Positions 25,418 through 34,323 of a DNA stretch of 64,000 nt are shown piece by piece. Position 1 is the first letter of the stretch, and the number at the start of each line of letters is the position of its first letter. Source of the DNA: Gordonia namibiensis NBRC 108229. Lineage in GTDB: Bacteria; Actinomycetota; Actinomycetes; Mycobacteriales; Mycobacteriaceae. The DNA is taken from NCBI RefSeq assembly GCF_000298235.1, contig NZ_BAHE01000019.1, positions 62,001 through 126,000 on the forward strand, written 5' to 3'. Both the position numbers and the translations under genes were made by a program. A model generated the notes under the pieces. The model ran no database searches and was not told where the DNA came from. It saw only the letters and a list, made by a program, of their open reading frames with translations.

Positions 25418-27115
25418 ATGTCGGTACTCGATGTCGTGAAGAACGGGAAGACCGGTGCGCGTCCGGTCGACGAGATCCCGCCGTTCGTCAAACTGTTCCC
25501 GCTCGGCTTCCAGCACGTGCTCGCGATGTACGCGGGTGCGGTCGCGGTCCCGCTGATCGTCGGCGGCGCGATGGTCGGGGCCGGGCAGCTACAGCAGGGC
25601 GACATCGTCCACCTGATCATGGCCGACCTGTTCGTCGCCGGTATCGCGACGATTCTGCAGGCCGTCGGTTTCTGGCGGTTCGGCGTCCGGCTCCCGCTGA
25701 TGCAGGGCGTGACCTTCGCCGCTGTCGGCCCGATGATCACCATCGGCACCAGCTACGGCATCACCGCCATCTACGGTTCGGTGATCGCGTGCGGCGTGTT
25801 CATGATCGCGGTGGCACCGATCGTCGGGCGGCTCATCCGGTTCTTTCCGCCGCTGGTCACCGGCACGATCATCCTGATCATCGGCGTCTCGCTGATCCGG
25901 GTGGCGGCCGGCTGGTTCGGCGGCGGCACCGCCTCCGGCCCCGACTTCGGCGACCCGAAGAACATCGGCTTCGGTTTCCTCACCCTGGCGATCATCGTCG
26001 CCATCGAGCGTTTCGCACCCGACGCCGTCCGCCGTGTCTCCATCCTCCTCGGCCTGGCGATCGGCACGCTCGTGTCCATCCCGTTCGGGATGACCCACTG
26101 GGACAAGGTCGTCGAATACCCGTGGGTGGGTGTGCCGCAGCCGTTCCAGTTCGGCGCGCCGACCTTCGAGATCAGCGCGATCATCTCGCTGATCATCGTC
26201 GGCGTGGTGATCATGACCGAGACCACGGGCGACATCGTCGCGGTCGGTGAGATCGTCGACGAGAAGATCACCCCGCGCCGCCTGGCCGACGGCATGCGCG
26301 CCGACGGACTCGGCACCGTCCTCGGCGGCATCTTCAACACGTTCCCGTACACGGCGTTCGCACAGAACGTCGGCCTCGTCGCCATCACCGGCGTCCGCAC
26401 GCGCCACGTGGCGACCTGTGCCGGCATCATCCTGGTGGTCCTCGGTCTGCTGCCGAAGATGGCGGCGGTCGTCGAGGGCATCCCGCTCCCGGTGCTCGGC
26501 GGCGCCGGTGTGGCACTGTTCGGCATGGTCGCGGCCAGCGGCATCCGGACCCTCACCAAGGTGAAGTTCAACAACGTCAACGTGCTCGTCGTCGCGATCT
26601 CGGTGGGCGTCGCGATGCTGACCGAGGCGAAGATCTACTACACCGACCGCGCTCTCGGCGATGCCCCGGTCGACGTCGTGCTCGACATGTACTCGCAGTT
26701 CCCGGACTGGTTCCAGACAATCTTCCATTCGGGCATCTCGGCCGGCGCCATCACCGCGATCCTGCTGAACCTGCTGCTCAACACCCGCAGCGTGTCGTCC
26801 GATCCGATCGACTACCACAACACCGGGGACATCGCGGTCGTCGGCGAACCCACGGTCTCGGCCGCCGACGGCATCCGGGCACCGGCGTTCGACCCGCGGG
26901 ACGCCCTTGCGGCCGCCGACCCCGACACCCCGCCGGAGACCCTGCGCTACCTCGCCGATCACGACGCGTCGCTGCACCAGTTCATCGTGACCAACCCGTC
27001 GACCCCGAAGGACCTCTGCGACCACATCAAGAGCCTCGGCGACCCCAAGGTGATGCGGGTGTTCGAGACCTGGGACGGCTACACCGACGGTGGGTTCTCA
27101 CGGCGCGGTTCGTGA
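25418..27115 (+). CDS. NCS2 uracil/xanthine permease with C-terminal LRV-like tail
   Basis: The 565-residue protein is a nucleobase:cation symporter of the NCS2 family, with about 12-14 hydrophobic segments and the family signature in AFAQNVGLVAITGVRTRHV near residue 310. After the membrane part ends near residue 465, about 100 hydrophilic residues follow. The last 70 (AAADPDTPPETLRYLADH and IVTNPSTPKDLCDHI) look like two leucine-rich-repeat-variant (LRV) units. That tail is unusual for a transporter and may mediate protein contact. I chose the ATG at 25418; a longer upstream frame overlaps the divergent NUDIX gene. Confidence 0.85.
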   Translation: MSVLDVVKNGKTGARPVDEIPPFVKLFPLGFQHVLAMYAGAVAVPLIVGGAMVGAGQLQQGDIVHLIMADLFVAGIATILQAVGFWRFGVRLPLMQGVTFAAVGPMITIGTSYGITAIYGSVIACGVFMIAVAPIVGRLIRFFPPLVTGTIILIIGVSLIRVAAGWFGGGTASGPDFGDPKNIGFGFLTLAIIVAIERFAPDAVRRVSILLGLAIGTLVSIPFGMTHWDKVVEYPWVGVPQPFQFGAPTFEISAIISLIIVGVVIMTETTGDIVAVGEIVDEKITPRRLADGMRADGLGTVLGGIFNTFPYTAFAQNVGLVAITGVRTRHVATCAGIILVVLGLLPKMAAVVEGIPLPVLGGAGVALFGMVAASGIRTLTKVKFNNVNVLVVAISVGVAMLTEAKIYYTDRALGDAPVDVVLDMYSQFPDWFQTIFHSGISAGAITAILLNLLLNTRSVSSDPIDYHNTGDIAVVGEPTVSAADGIRAPAFDPRDALAAADPDTPPETLRYLADHDASLHQFIVTNPSTPKDLCDHIKSLGDPKVMRVFETWDGYTDGGFSRRGS

Positions 27116-27221
27116 GCCCGCGGCCGGGCCAGGTGTCGCGGAACGTGTCGGCGATCGCCACGATCGGCGACATCTGCCGACGAGTCGCTCGCTCCTGGCC
27201 TCTCCGCCCGCCGATTCGGCC

Positions 27222-27234
27222 TATCGTGGGAGGC
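27222..27234 (+). promoter_or_regulatory. -10 hexamer TATCGT before the 76-residue ORF
   Basis: TATCGT (27222-27227) lies 7 bases before the ATG at 27235. The intervening GGGAGGC could also act as a ribosome-binding site if transcription starts upstream. Confidence 0.35.
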
Positions 27235-27465
27235 ATGTCCTCTCGACTCGACCCCGAGGAATCGGTGCCCGACGATCTCATCGTCGATCCCGACGTGCCC
27301 CACGAGTGGCCGCATGCGTCGGCCTTCGCCTTCGGTGATGCGACGCCGATCGGCGAGACCGATCGCCTGGCGCGCGAACGCGCGGCGTACGAGGCCGCCG
27401 GTCACGCCGACCACAACCGGGGCCACGCCGTGGGCGGCTCCGCCGGAAGTACCGAGGGGCAGTAG
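27235..27465 (+). CDS. Small hypothetical protein
   Basis: The 76-residue acidic protein (MSSRLDPEESVPDDLIVDPDVP and a Gly-rich end) has no membrane segment or known motif. GGGAGG precedes the ATG, and the following VOC gene starts with no gap at all, so the two are co-translated. Function is unknown. Confidence 0.6.
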   Translation: MSSRLDPEESVPDDLIVDPDVPHEWPHASAFAFGDATPIGETDRLARERAAYEAAGHADHNRGHAVGGSAGSTEGQ

Positions 27466-27849
27466 ATGGAGGTCTTGTCCAGCCGGGTGCTCCTGCTCTC
27501 GGCAGATCCCGAACGTCTGCAGGCCTTCTACCGTGACCAGTTGGGCCTCCCGATCCATCGGGAGTATCCCGGCGGCATCGTGTTCTTCGCCGGCAACGGA
27601 CTCATCGAGATCTCGTCGCACATGAAGACCGACGCCCCCGACCCGACGAGCAACGCGGTGCTCTGGTTGCAGGTCCGCGACGCCGAGGCCACCGAGAAGC
27701 AGTTCCGCGATCGCGGGGTGACGGTCAAGCGTGAGCCGCGGACCGAGCCGTGGGGCCTGATCGAGATGCACGCCGAGGACCCCGACGGGCGCACGATCAT
27801 CGTCGTGGAGATCCCCGCCGATCACCCGTTGCGCAAGGACACCCGCTAG
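27466..27849 (+). CDS. VOC (glyoxalase/bleomycin resistance) family protein
   Basis: The 127-residue protein shows the vicinal-oxygen-chelate pattern of two beta-alpha-beta-beta-beta modules: LLSADPERLQAFYRDQLGLP at the start and WGLIEMHAEDPDGRTIIVVEI near the end. The Glu in the latter is the usual metal ligand position. Members include glyoxalases, dioxygenases and antibiotic-binding proteins; the role here is open. The start follows the stop of the small ORF directly. Confidence 0.8.
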   Translation: MEVLSSRVLLLSADPERLQAFYRDQLGLPIHREYPGGIVFFAGNGLIEISSHMKTDAPDPTSNAVLWLQVRDAEATEKQFRDRGVTVKREPRTEPWGLIEMHAEDPDGRTIIVVEIPADHPLRKDTR

Positions 27850-27893
27850 CCGGAGGGCATCGGCGGTGATGAAACCGGCCGGACCGGGCATGA

Positions 27894-27906
27894 CAAACTG
27901 GATCGC
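27894..27906 (+). promoter_or_regulatory. Possible -10 hexamer CAAACT of aroA
   Basis: CAAACT (27894-27899) is 7 bases before the aroA ATG, in the leaderless arrangement, but its first position departs from TANNNT. No Shine-Dalgarno site is obvious. Confidence 0.35.
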
Positions 27907-29172
27907 ATGAGTTCCTGGAACGCGCCCACCTGCGCGAGCGGCTTGGATGCCACCGTCGAGCTGCCCGGTTCCAAGTCCATCACCAACCGCGCGCTGGTCC
28001 TCGCCGCGCTCGCCGACGGCCCGTCGACCGTCCGCGGAACCCTCCGCAGCCGAGACACCAACCTGATGCTGGGTGCCCTGGAGGCACTCGGTGTGCAGGT
28101 GCGCACCGACCCCGCGTCCGAGACCACCGTCTCCCTCGTCCCCGGGCCGCTGCACGGCGCGGACATCGACTGCGGTCTCGCCGGCACAGTGATGCGGTTC
28201 CTGCCGCCGCTCGGTGCGCTGGCCGCCGGCCGGGTCCGCTTCGACGGCGACCCGCAGGCCCGGGTCCGGCCCCAGACCACGATCCTCGACGCCCTGCGCG
28301 GACTCGGGGTCGCGATCGAGGGCGACCGGCTGCCATTCACGATCGACGGCACCGGCCGCGTGCGCGGTGGCGAGGTCACCATCGACGCGTCGGGGTCGTC
28401 GCAGTTCGTATCGGGTCTGCTGTTGTCGGCGGCCCGGTTCGACGAGGGGCTGGTCATCCGCCACGTCGGACCGCCCGTCCCCTCCACTCCCCACATCGAC
28501 ATGACCGTCGAGATGCTGGCGACCGCCGGCGTCGAGGTCGACACCTCCGAGGCGAACGTCTGGCGCGTGTCGCCCGGTCCGATCCGGGCGGTCGACTGGA
28601 CCGTCGAACCCGACCTGTCGAATGCGGCTGCGTTCCTGGCCGCCGCCGCGGTGACCGGCGGGGAGGTCCGGGTGCCGTACTGGCCGGCGGTTACCACGCA
28701 ACCCGGCGCCCGCATCGCCGACGTCCTGGCCGCGATGGGATGCACCGTCGAGCACCTCGAAGGCACCCTCACCGTCCGCGGACCCGAGGTGCTGAAGGGT
28801 GTGAACCTCGACCTGCGCGACATCGGCGAGCTGACCCCGACCATCGCCGCCCTGTGCGCCCTCGCCGACGGCGAATCGGAGCTGAGCGGCATCGCCCACC
28901 TCCGCGGCCACGAGACCGACCGGTTGGCTGCCCTCACCACCGAGATCACCCGGCTCGGCGGGATCTGCGCCGAGACCGAGGACGGACTCCGGATCACCGG
29001 GACGAGCCTGCACGGCGGGACGTGGGAGTCCTACGCCGATCACCGCATGGCCACCGCCGGCGCCATCATCGGACTCGTGACACCCGACGTCGTGGTCGAC
29101 GACATCGAGACGACGAGCAAGACCCTGCCCGACTTCCCCGGGATGTGGCAGCAGATGATCGGGCGCCCTTGA
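27907..29172 (+). CDS. aroA: 3-phosphoshikimate 1-carboxyvinyltransferase (EPSP synthase)
   Basis: The 421-residue protein condenses shikimate 3-phosphate with phosphoenolpyruvate in the chorismate pathway. Both family signatures are present: [12 protein letters not shown] near residue 18 and, later, [16 protein letters not shown] near 337. The residue pattern around [10 protein letters not shown] is also typical. It overlaps rsgA by four bases, the same pair order as in mycobacteria (Rv3227-Rv3228). Confidence 0.95.
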   Translation: MSSWNAPTCASGLDATVELPGSKSITNRALVLAALADGPSTVRGTLRSRDTNLMLGALEALGVQVRTDPASETTVSLVPGPLHGADIDCGLAGTVMRFLPPLGALAAGRVRFDGDPQARVRPQTTILDALRGLGVAIEGDRLPFTIDGTGRVRGGEVTIDASGSSQFVSGLLLSAARFDEGLVIRHVGPPVPSTPHIDMTVEMLATAGVEVDTSEANVWRVSPGPIRAVDWTVEPDLSNAAAFLAAAAVTGGEVRVPYWPAVTTQPGARIADVLAAMGCTVEHLEGTLTVRGPEVLKGVNLDLRDIGELTPTIAALCALADGESELSGIAHLRGHETDRLAALTTEITRLGGICAETEDGLRITGTSLHGGTWESYADHRMATAGAIIGLVTPDVVVDDIETTSKTLPDFPGMWQQMIGRP

Positions 29173-30212
29173 GCCGGCGGGCAGCCAGCTACGACGAATC
29201 CGACGTCCGGGTTCGTCCCGGCAAGGGCACCCGTCCGCGCACCAAGACCCGCCCGTCCCACGATGACGCCGAGCAGGGCATGGTCGTGTCGGTGGACCGC
29301 GGTCGCTGGGGTGTCGTCCTCGGGGGCGATCCGGACCGTCGCGTCGTGACGATGCGGGCGCGAGAACTCGGTCGGACACCCATCGTCGTCGGTGACGACG
29401 TGTCGGTGGTCGGCGACCTCTCCGGCAAGCCCGACACCCTGGCCCGGATCGTGCGCGTGGCCGAACGACGAAGTGTGTTGCGCCGCACCGCAGATGACTC
29501 CGATCCCTACGAGCGGATCGTGGTGGCAAACGCCGATCAGCTGCTGATCGTCACCGCGATGGCCGACCCGCCCCCGCGCACGGGCTTCGTCGAACGCACC
29601 CTGGCCGCGGCCTACGTCGGCGGCCTGTCCCCCATCCTGTGCCTGACCAAATCCGATCTCGCCGATCCGACCGAGTTCACCGCCGCCTTCGCCGATCTCG
29701 ACCTGCCGGTCATCCGCGCCGGGCGGGACGATCCGCTCGACGACATCCTCGACGCACTGCGCGGGCGCATCACCGCCTTCATCGGCCACTCCGGGGTCGG
29801 CAAGTCGACGCTCGTGAATCGTCTTGTCCCCGATGCGTATCGAGCGACCGGCGTCGTGTCCGGGGTCGGCAAGGGACGCCACACCTCGACCCAGTCGGTG
29901 GCACTGCCGCTACCCGGGGACTCGGTCCCGCGCGGCTGGGTCGTCGACACCCCGGGCATCCGGTCCTTCGGACTGGCCCATGTCGGCCCCGACGACATCA
30001 TCGCGGCGTTCGACGACCTCCGCGACGCCATCGAGGAATGCCCAAGGGGCTGTACGCATCTCGGCCCGCCGGCCGATCCGGAATGCCGACTCGACGAACT
30101 CGAGGGCCACTCCTACCGGCGCGGCATGGCCGTGCGCCACCTACTGGCGGCGGTCGGCGGATCGCTCAGCGACGACGACGCCGGGCCCGCAGCTGGCGAA
30201 TCGCCGTCTTGA
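29169..30212 (+). CDS. rsgA: Ribosome small-subunit-dependent GTPase A
   Basis: The 347-residue protein is a circularly permuted GTPase involved in 30S subunit maturation. The motif order is G4 (TKSD) near residue 160, G1 (GHSGVGKST) near 206 and G3 (DTPG) near 259, followed by a zinc-binding tail (CPRGCTHLG...C). An N-terminal OB-fold part precedes. I use the TTG at 29169, which overlaps the aroA stop (TTGA); the frame upstream is aroA in another frame. The 3' end overlaps the convergent desaturase gene by 47 bp. Confidence 0.92.
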   Translation: MSRRAASYDESDVRVRPGKGTRPRTKTRPSHDDAEQGMVVSVDRGRWGVVLGGDPDRRVVTMRARELGRTPIVVGDDVSVVGDLSGKPDTLARIVRVAERRSVLRRTADDSDPYERIVVANADQLLIVTAMADPPPRTGFVERTLAAAYVGGLSPILCLTKSDLADPTEFTAAFADLDLPVIRAGRDDPLDDILDALRGRITAFIGHSGVGKSTLVNRLVPDAYRATGVVSGVGKGRHTSTQSVALPLPGDSVPRGWVVDTPGIRSFGLAHVGPDDIIAAFDDLRDAIEECPRGCTHLGPPADPECRLDELEGHSYRRGMAVRHLLAAVGGSLSDDDAGPAAGESPS

Positions 30213-31362
30213 GTCCGGTCGCCCGCGGCATCCCCGCGAAACGCTTCTCCGACGCGGTTTCCGGTGCGTCGTCGGCGGTCGCGCGCAGGAGCTGATCGGG
30301 CAGCGCCAGCTTGTTGATCGTGCGCAGCGTCTGGAAGTACTGCACCGCAAGCGAACCCGTCGTGTAGGGCAGGTCGTACTTGTCGCACAGCGCGCGCACC
30401 CGCTCGGCGATGTCGGCGTAGCGGTTGCTCGGCAGGTCCGGGTAGAGGTGATGCTCGATCTGGTAGCAGAGGTTGCCGCTCAGGAACGCCATCGCCGGAC
30501 CGGCGTCGAAGTTCGCGGTGCCGAGCATCTGCCGCAGGTACCACTGGCCCTGCGTCTCGTTCTCGAGGGACTCGACCGTGAACTTCTCTGCGCCATCCGG
30601 GAAATGGCCGCAGAAGATCACCACATAGGCCCACAGATTGCGGATCAGGTTGGCGGTGAGGTTCGCCGTCAGCGTGTGCCTGAAATTGGGTCCGGTCAGC
30701 GCCGGGAACAGGACATAGTCTTTCGCGACCTGCTTGGCGATCTTGCGACCGAACTCCTTCATCTGCGGGATCGCGACCTCTTTGGGCTTCTCGCCCTGGA
30801 TGACCTCTTTGAGGCCGAGATCGTGCAGGCCGATCCCCCACTCGAAGGTCGCCGCCAGCATCACGTTGAAGAACGGCTGGAAGAGCCGGCGCGGCTCCCA
30901 CGGCTCGTCGCGGGTCACGCGCAGGATCTTGTAACCCACGTCGTGATCCATGCCGACCACGTTCGTGTACTTGTGATGGATGTAGTTGTGGGAGTGCTTC
31001 CAGTGCGGCGAGGCGCACACCATGTCCCATTCCCAGGTGGTCGAGTGGACCTCCGGGTCGTTCATCCAGTCCCACTGCCCGTGCATCACGTTGTGCCCGA
31101 GCTCCATGTTCTCGATGATCTTCGAGAGAGCGAGCGCGCCGGTGCCGAGCAGCCAGAGAGGCCGCGAACGACTGCCGAGCAGCGCAACGCGGCCGGCAAC
31201 CTCGAGCGCTCGGTGCGCCAGGATCGTGCGTCGCAGGTACTTGACGTCACGCATCCCCCGGTCCGCCTCGATCTCGCGGCGGAGGGTGTCGAGTTCGGCA
31301 CCCAGCGCCTCTACGTCGGCGTCGGTCAGATGCGCGTACTCGTTGATGTCAGTGATGGCCAT
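30166..31362 (-). CDS. desA3: Acyl-CoA fatty acid desaturase, DesA3-like (copy 1)
   Basis: The 398-residue protein is a membrane diiron desaturase. Its three histidine boxes are GHNVMHGQWDW near residue 89, HSHNYIHHKYTN near 124 and YQIEHHLYPDL near 298. It should place a delta-9 double bond in stearoyl-CoA using electrons from the reductase encoded at 34324-35481, as DesA3 and Rv3230c do in mycobacteria. It lies 69 bp downstream of a close paralogue on the same strand. Its C-terminal coding region overlaps the end of rsgA on the opposite strand, so the basic tail ([10 protein letters not shown]) is encoded within the overlap. The start MAITDI is shared with copy 2. Confidence 0.92.
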   Translation of the reverse strand: MAITDINEYAHLTDADVEALGAELDTLRREIEADRGMRDVKYLRRTILAHRALEVAGRVALLGSRSRPLWLLGTGALALSKIIENMELGHNVMHGQWDWMNDPEVHSTTWEWDMVCASPHWKHSHNYIHHKYTNVVGMDHDVGYKILRVTRDEPWEPRRLFQPFFNVMLAATFEWGIGLHDLGLKEVIQGEKPKEVAIPQMKEFGRKIAKQVAKDYVLFPALTGPNFRHTLTANLTANLIRNLWAYVVIFCGHFPDGAEKFTVESLENETQGQWYLRQMLGTANFDAGPAMAFLSGNLCYQIEHHLYPDLPSNRYADIAERVRALCDKYDLPYTTGSLAVQYFQTLRTINKLALPDQLLRATADDAPETASEKRFAGMPRATGLKTAIRQLRARRRRR

Positions 31363-31431
31363 TGAGCCCCATTATGCCGACCTTCTCGTTTCCCTGCGCC
31401 GCCGCGGGGTGCGGCCACACGTCGACGACGA

Positions 31432-32766
31432 TCAGGCGGCAGCCTCGTCGTCGCCGCGCGCCGCACGCAACGGCGTCACCACGGCACGGCGTCCACGGGC
31501 GGCCCGACGACGCTCACGCAGACCCGCGATGGCCGAGCGCAGCCCGCGACGGGTACCGGTCTGCTCGTCGATGGTCGCCTGGAGTCGAGTGCCCTCGGGG
31601 AGTCCCTGCTTGAAGCGCCGCTCGGAGGCGGTCTCCGGCGCATCGTCGGCGGTCGCCTTCAGGTACTTGTCCGGCAGCGAGAGCTTCGCGATGGTCCGCC
31701 AGGTCTTGGCGTACTGCACCGGGAACGGACCCGAGGTGTAGGGCAGGTCGTACTTGTCGCACAGCGCGCGCACCTTCACCGCGATCTCGGCGTACCGGTT
31801 GCTCGGCAGGTCCGGGAAGATGTGGTGCTCGATCTGGTACGACAGGTTGCCGCTCAGGAACGCCAGGACGAACCCGGAGTCGAAGTTGGCGCTGCCCAGC
31901 ATCTGGCGCAGGTACCACTCGGCCTGGGACTCGCTGTCGATGTCCTGCTTGGTGAACTTCTCCGCGCCGTCGGGGAAGTGACCACAGAAGATGACGGCGT
32001 TGCTCCACACGTTGCGGATGACGTTGCCGAGCGCGGTCGCGGTGGCGGCCCGGCGGTAGGCGTTGACGTAGCCGACCTTGTGCCCGGTGGTCGCACTGAC
32101 CAGCGCCGGGTAGGCGAGGTAGTCCTTGGCGACCTGCTTGCCGATCTTCGACAGCACGTCGGCGACGTCGCGCTTGTGCTGTTCCTGCTCCTCCGGCGTG
32201 CGGCGCTTCTTGCCCAGCTCGAGGTGCTGCACGGCGACGCCGTACTGGAACGCGAGCGCGAGGATCGTGTTGTAGACGAGGTTGCCGTAGTTGAACGGAC
32301 GCCACCGCTGATCGCGGGTGACGCGCAGCAGGCCGTAGCCCACGTCGTCGTCCATACCCAGCACGTTCGTGTACTTGTGATGGATGTAGTTGTGGGTGTG
32401 CTTCCAGTGCGCCGACGGGTCGGTGTTGTCCCACTCCCACGTCGAGCTGTGCACCTCGGGATCGTTCATCCAGTCCCACTGCCCGTGCATCACGTTGTGC
32501 CCGAGCTCCATGTTCTCGACGATCTTCGCCACACCGAGCGCACCTGCACCGGCCCACCAGAGCGACTTCTTGGTGGAACCGAACAGCATCGCGCGTCCGG
32601 CCAGCTCAAGGCCACGCTGGAAGCGGATGGTGTTGCGCAGGTAGCGGGCGTCACGCTCGCCCCGGCTGGCCTCGACCTCCGCGCGGATCGCGTCGAGCTC
32701 GGCGCCGAGCGCCGCGACGTCCGCGTCGGACAGATGTGCGTACTCGGGGATGTCCGTGATCGCCAT
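31432..32766 (-). CDS. Acyl-CoA fatty acid desaturase, DesA3-like (copy 2)
   Basis: The 444-residue protein is a paralogue of the previous gene, sharing MAITDI-EYAHL at the start and the same histidine boxes (GHNVMHGQWDW, HTHNYIHHKYTN, YQIEHHIFPDL). It differs by an insertion near residues 185-215 (KKRRTPEEQEQHK) and a longer Arg-rich C-terminus. Two tandem copies point to a duplication with possible divergence in chain-length preference. It is probably the promoter-proximal gene of a two-gene unit, with an inverted-repeat operator about 100 bp upstream (32865-32890). Confidence 0.92.
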   Translation of the reverse strand: MAITDIPEYAHLSDADVAALGAELDAIRAEVEASRGERDARYLRNTIRFQRGLELAGRAMLFGSTKKSLWWAGAGALGVAKIVENMELGHNVMHGQWDWMNDPEVHSSTWEWDNTDPSAHWKHTHNYIHHKYTNVLGMDDDVGYGLLRVTRDQRWRPFNYGNLVYNTILALAFQYGVAVQHLELGKKRRTPEEQEQHKRDVADVLSKIGKQVAKDYLAYPALVSATTGHKVGYVNAYRRAATATALGNVIRNVWSNAVIFCGHFPDGAEKFTKQDIDSESQAEWYLRQMLGSANFDSGFVLAFLSGNLSYQIEHHIFPDLPSNRYAEIAVKVRALCDKYDLPYTSGPFPVQYAKTWRTIAKLSLPDKYLKATADDAPETASERRFKQGLPEGTRLQATIDEQTGTRRGLRSAIAGLRERRRAARGRRAVVTPLRAARGDDEAAA

Positions 32767-33096
32767 ACGTGTGGTCCCTTCGCAGGTGGGGATGGGTCTC
32801 GGCGGGGGTCGACGACGACCTCTACACCGACCGGCTCACGCCGGATCTCCGACCCTTACGTCTCCGTAACTTACGCAAGCGTAGGTTACGTGGCGCAGGT
32901 GTGTCCAGCGGTGAGCCGCGGCAACGGCACGGATTTTCTGTGAAGTGGGGGGTTTCGACGGGCTCAACCAGCGGGGGTCGGGCGCAACCAGCGGGGGTCG
33001 GGCTCAACCAGCGGGGGTCGGGCTCAACCAGCGGGGGTCCGGCGCAACCAGCGGGGGTCCGGCGCAACCAGCGGGGGTCGGGCCCAACCGGCGGGA
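32767..33096. other. Intergenic region with operator and 20 bp repeats
   Basis: The stretch upstream of the desaturases contains the inverted repeat at 32865-32890 and most of a seven-copy 20 bp tandem array (32961-33100). No open frame in it is credible. The promoter for the desaturase genes is expected between the operator and 32767. Confidence 0.55.
32865..32890. promoter_or_regulatory. Inverted-repeat operator upstream of the desaturase genes
   Basis: CGTAACTTACGC (32865-32876), AA, and GCGTAGGTTACG (32879-32890) form a 12-2-12 inverted repeat with one mismatch. The core AACYTACGCAAnCGTAGGTT is nearly identical to the repeat next to the reductase gene at 35483-35506. The form and length suit a TetR-family repressor, as expected for acyl-CoA-responsive control, but no regulator gene is adjacent. 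Confidence 0.7.
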
Positions 33097-33100
33097 TCAG
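32961..33100. repeat. Seven tandem 20 bp repeats
   Basis: The unit GGCTCAACCAGCGGGGGTCG is repeated seven times with an exact 20 bp period from 32961, varying mainly at CTC/CGC and TCG/TCC; the last copy is degenerate and runs into the stop codon of the GNAT gene. It is preceded by TTTCGACG, which together with CTCAACCAGCGG resembles an interspersed repeat I associate with this group of actinobacteria. Spacer-like unique sequence is absent, so it is not a CRISPR array. Confidence 0.9.
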
Positions 33101-34215
33101 CTACCCGCGGCCTCGCGATAGTCGTCGATGAACAACTCGAAGCCGATGAGGTCCTCGAAGACACCGTCGGACCGGGCGGCGAGCTTCTGCCGGCTGACCT
33201 CGCGGAAACCGGCCGCACGGGCGAGTTTCTTGCTGCCCTCGTTGCTGTCGGCGGCGAACAGCGTCAGCCGCCGGAAGCCGAACTTCTCGAACGCGTACCG
33301 CACGGACGCCGGGAACGCTTCCGCCAGAACACCTTTCCCGCGTGCTTCGGGGCGGGTGTAGAAACCCGCCTCGGCGCCGGTGACCTCGTCGATGTGCAGG
33401 AGGGTGATGTCACCGAGGTAGTCGTCGGTCTCCAGATCGGCAACGGCCCAGGTGCAGGTCAGGCCCTGCGCCGCGGTCCACCACTTTCGCAGACGTTCGG
33501 CGGCCGCGTGCTCGAGTTCCAGCGGATCGGGTCGCGCGAAGAGGTACTTGCGGGAGACCGGGTCGTCGAGCGTCTCGCGGATGCGGGGGTCGTCGTGTTC
33601 GGCGAGGGGCCGAAGGCGGAACCGCTCGGTCTCGAAGACGTCGGTACGCCACTCGGTCTGCGGTTCCCGCACGTCGTCGGCACGCAGTGAGCCGACCCAT
33701 GCGTCGCGGATGTGGCCGCGGACCTCGACCCCGTCCGGGACCGCGGCGTCGAGCCGGAAGCCGCAGGAGTGCGCGACGCGCAACGCGTCGATGTTGCCGG
33801 CGACCGTCGTCCAGCGGACGACCTCCTTGCCGGCCTCGCCGAAGGCGTAGTCGACCGCGAGCAGGACCGCGCGTTTCATCACACCCCAGCCGCGGGCATC
33901 GGGATGGAGGTCGTAACTGAGACTGCTGAGCGGGCCCTCCCCCGCGAGGTCGACGGTGCCGACGAACCGGCCGTCGAACTCGACGGCCCACAACATGCGG
34001 GAACCATCCGCCCAGGATCTGGGCGCATAGTCGAGGGCGAACCTCTCGGCGGCGGCACGACTGTACGGCGCCGGGATGGGTGTCCACCGCATCATGGCCG
34101 GATCGGCCGCGAGCTCGACCATGCGATCGAGATCTCGGGGCTCATGAGGCCGCAGCGTCACCCCGCCGTCGGTGAGAACGGGGACGTTTTCGGGAATCGG
34201 GACCGCGGCTTTCAC
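33097..34215 (-). CDS. GNAT-family acetyltransferase with two tandem domains
   Basis: The 372-residue protein contains two RimJ/RimL-like GNAT domains. The first (about residues 14-180) has VTLRPHEPRDLDRM and YDLHPDARGWGVMKRAV; the second (about 195-365) has FRLRPLAEHDDPRIRE and YTRPEARGKGVLAEAF. Such proteins acetylate amines of proteins or small molecules, and tandem arrangements can have one inactive half. The second domain keeps the RGKG acetyl-CoA motif, while the first has RGWG. The start is GTG at 34215. The 3' end abuts the 20 bp repeat array. Confidence 0.85.
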   Translation of the reverse strand: MKAAVPIPENVPVLTDGGVTLRPHEPRDLDRMVELAADPAMMRWTPIPAPYSRAAAERFALDYAPRSWADGSRMLWAVEFDGRFVGTVDLAGEGPLSSLSYDLHPDARGWGVMKRAVLLAVDYAFGEAGKEVVRWTTVAGNIDALRVAHSCGFRLDAAVPDGVEVRGHIRDAWVGSLRADDVREPQTEWRTDVFETERFRLRPLAEHDDPRIRETLDDPVSRKYLFARPDPLELEHAAAERLRKWWTAAQGLTCTWAVADLETDDYLGDITLLHIDEVTGAEAGFYTRPEARGKGVLAEAFPASVRYAFEKFGFRRLTLFAADSNEGSKKLARAAGFREVSRQKLAARSDGVFEDLIGFELFIDDYREAAGS

Positions 34216-34323
34216 CGGTCAGCCCTCGGGCCGAACGGGACGGGTCCCAGCACTGTGACCAAGCACGGTTCGAGCGTACCGGCAGACCCCGGGGGGTCGC
34301 CGGGTCACAGACGAACAGGCAGG

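Noticed and set aside
32961..33100. CRISPR-like array
   Set aside because: The 20 bp units are contiguous with no unique spacers, and no cas gene is present.
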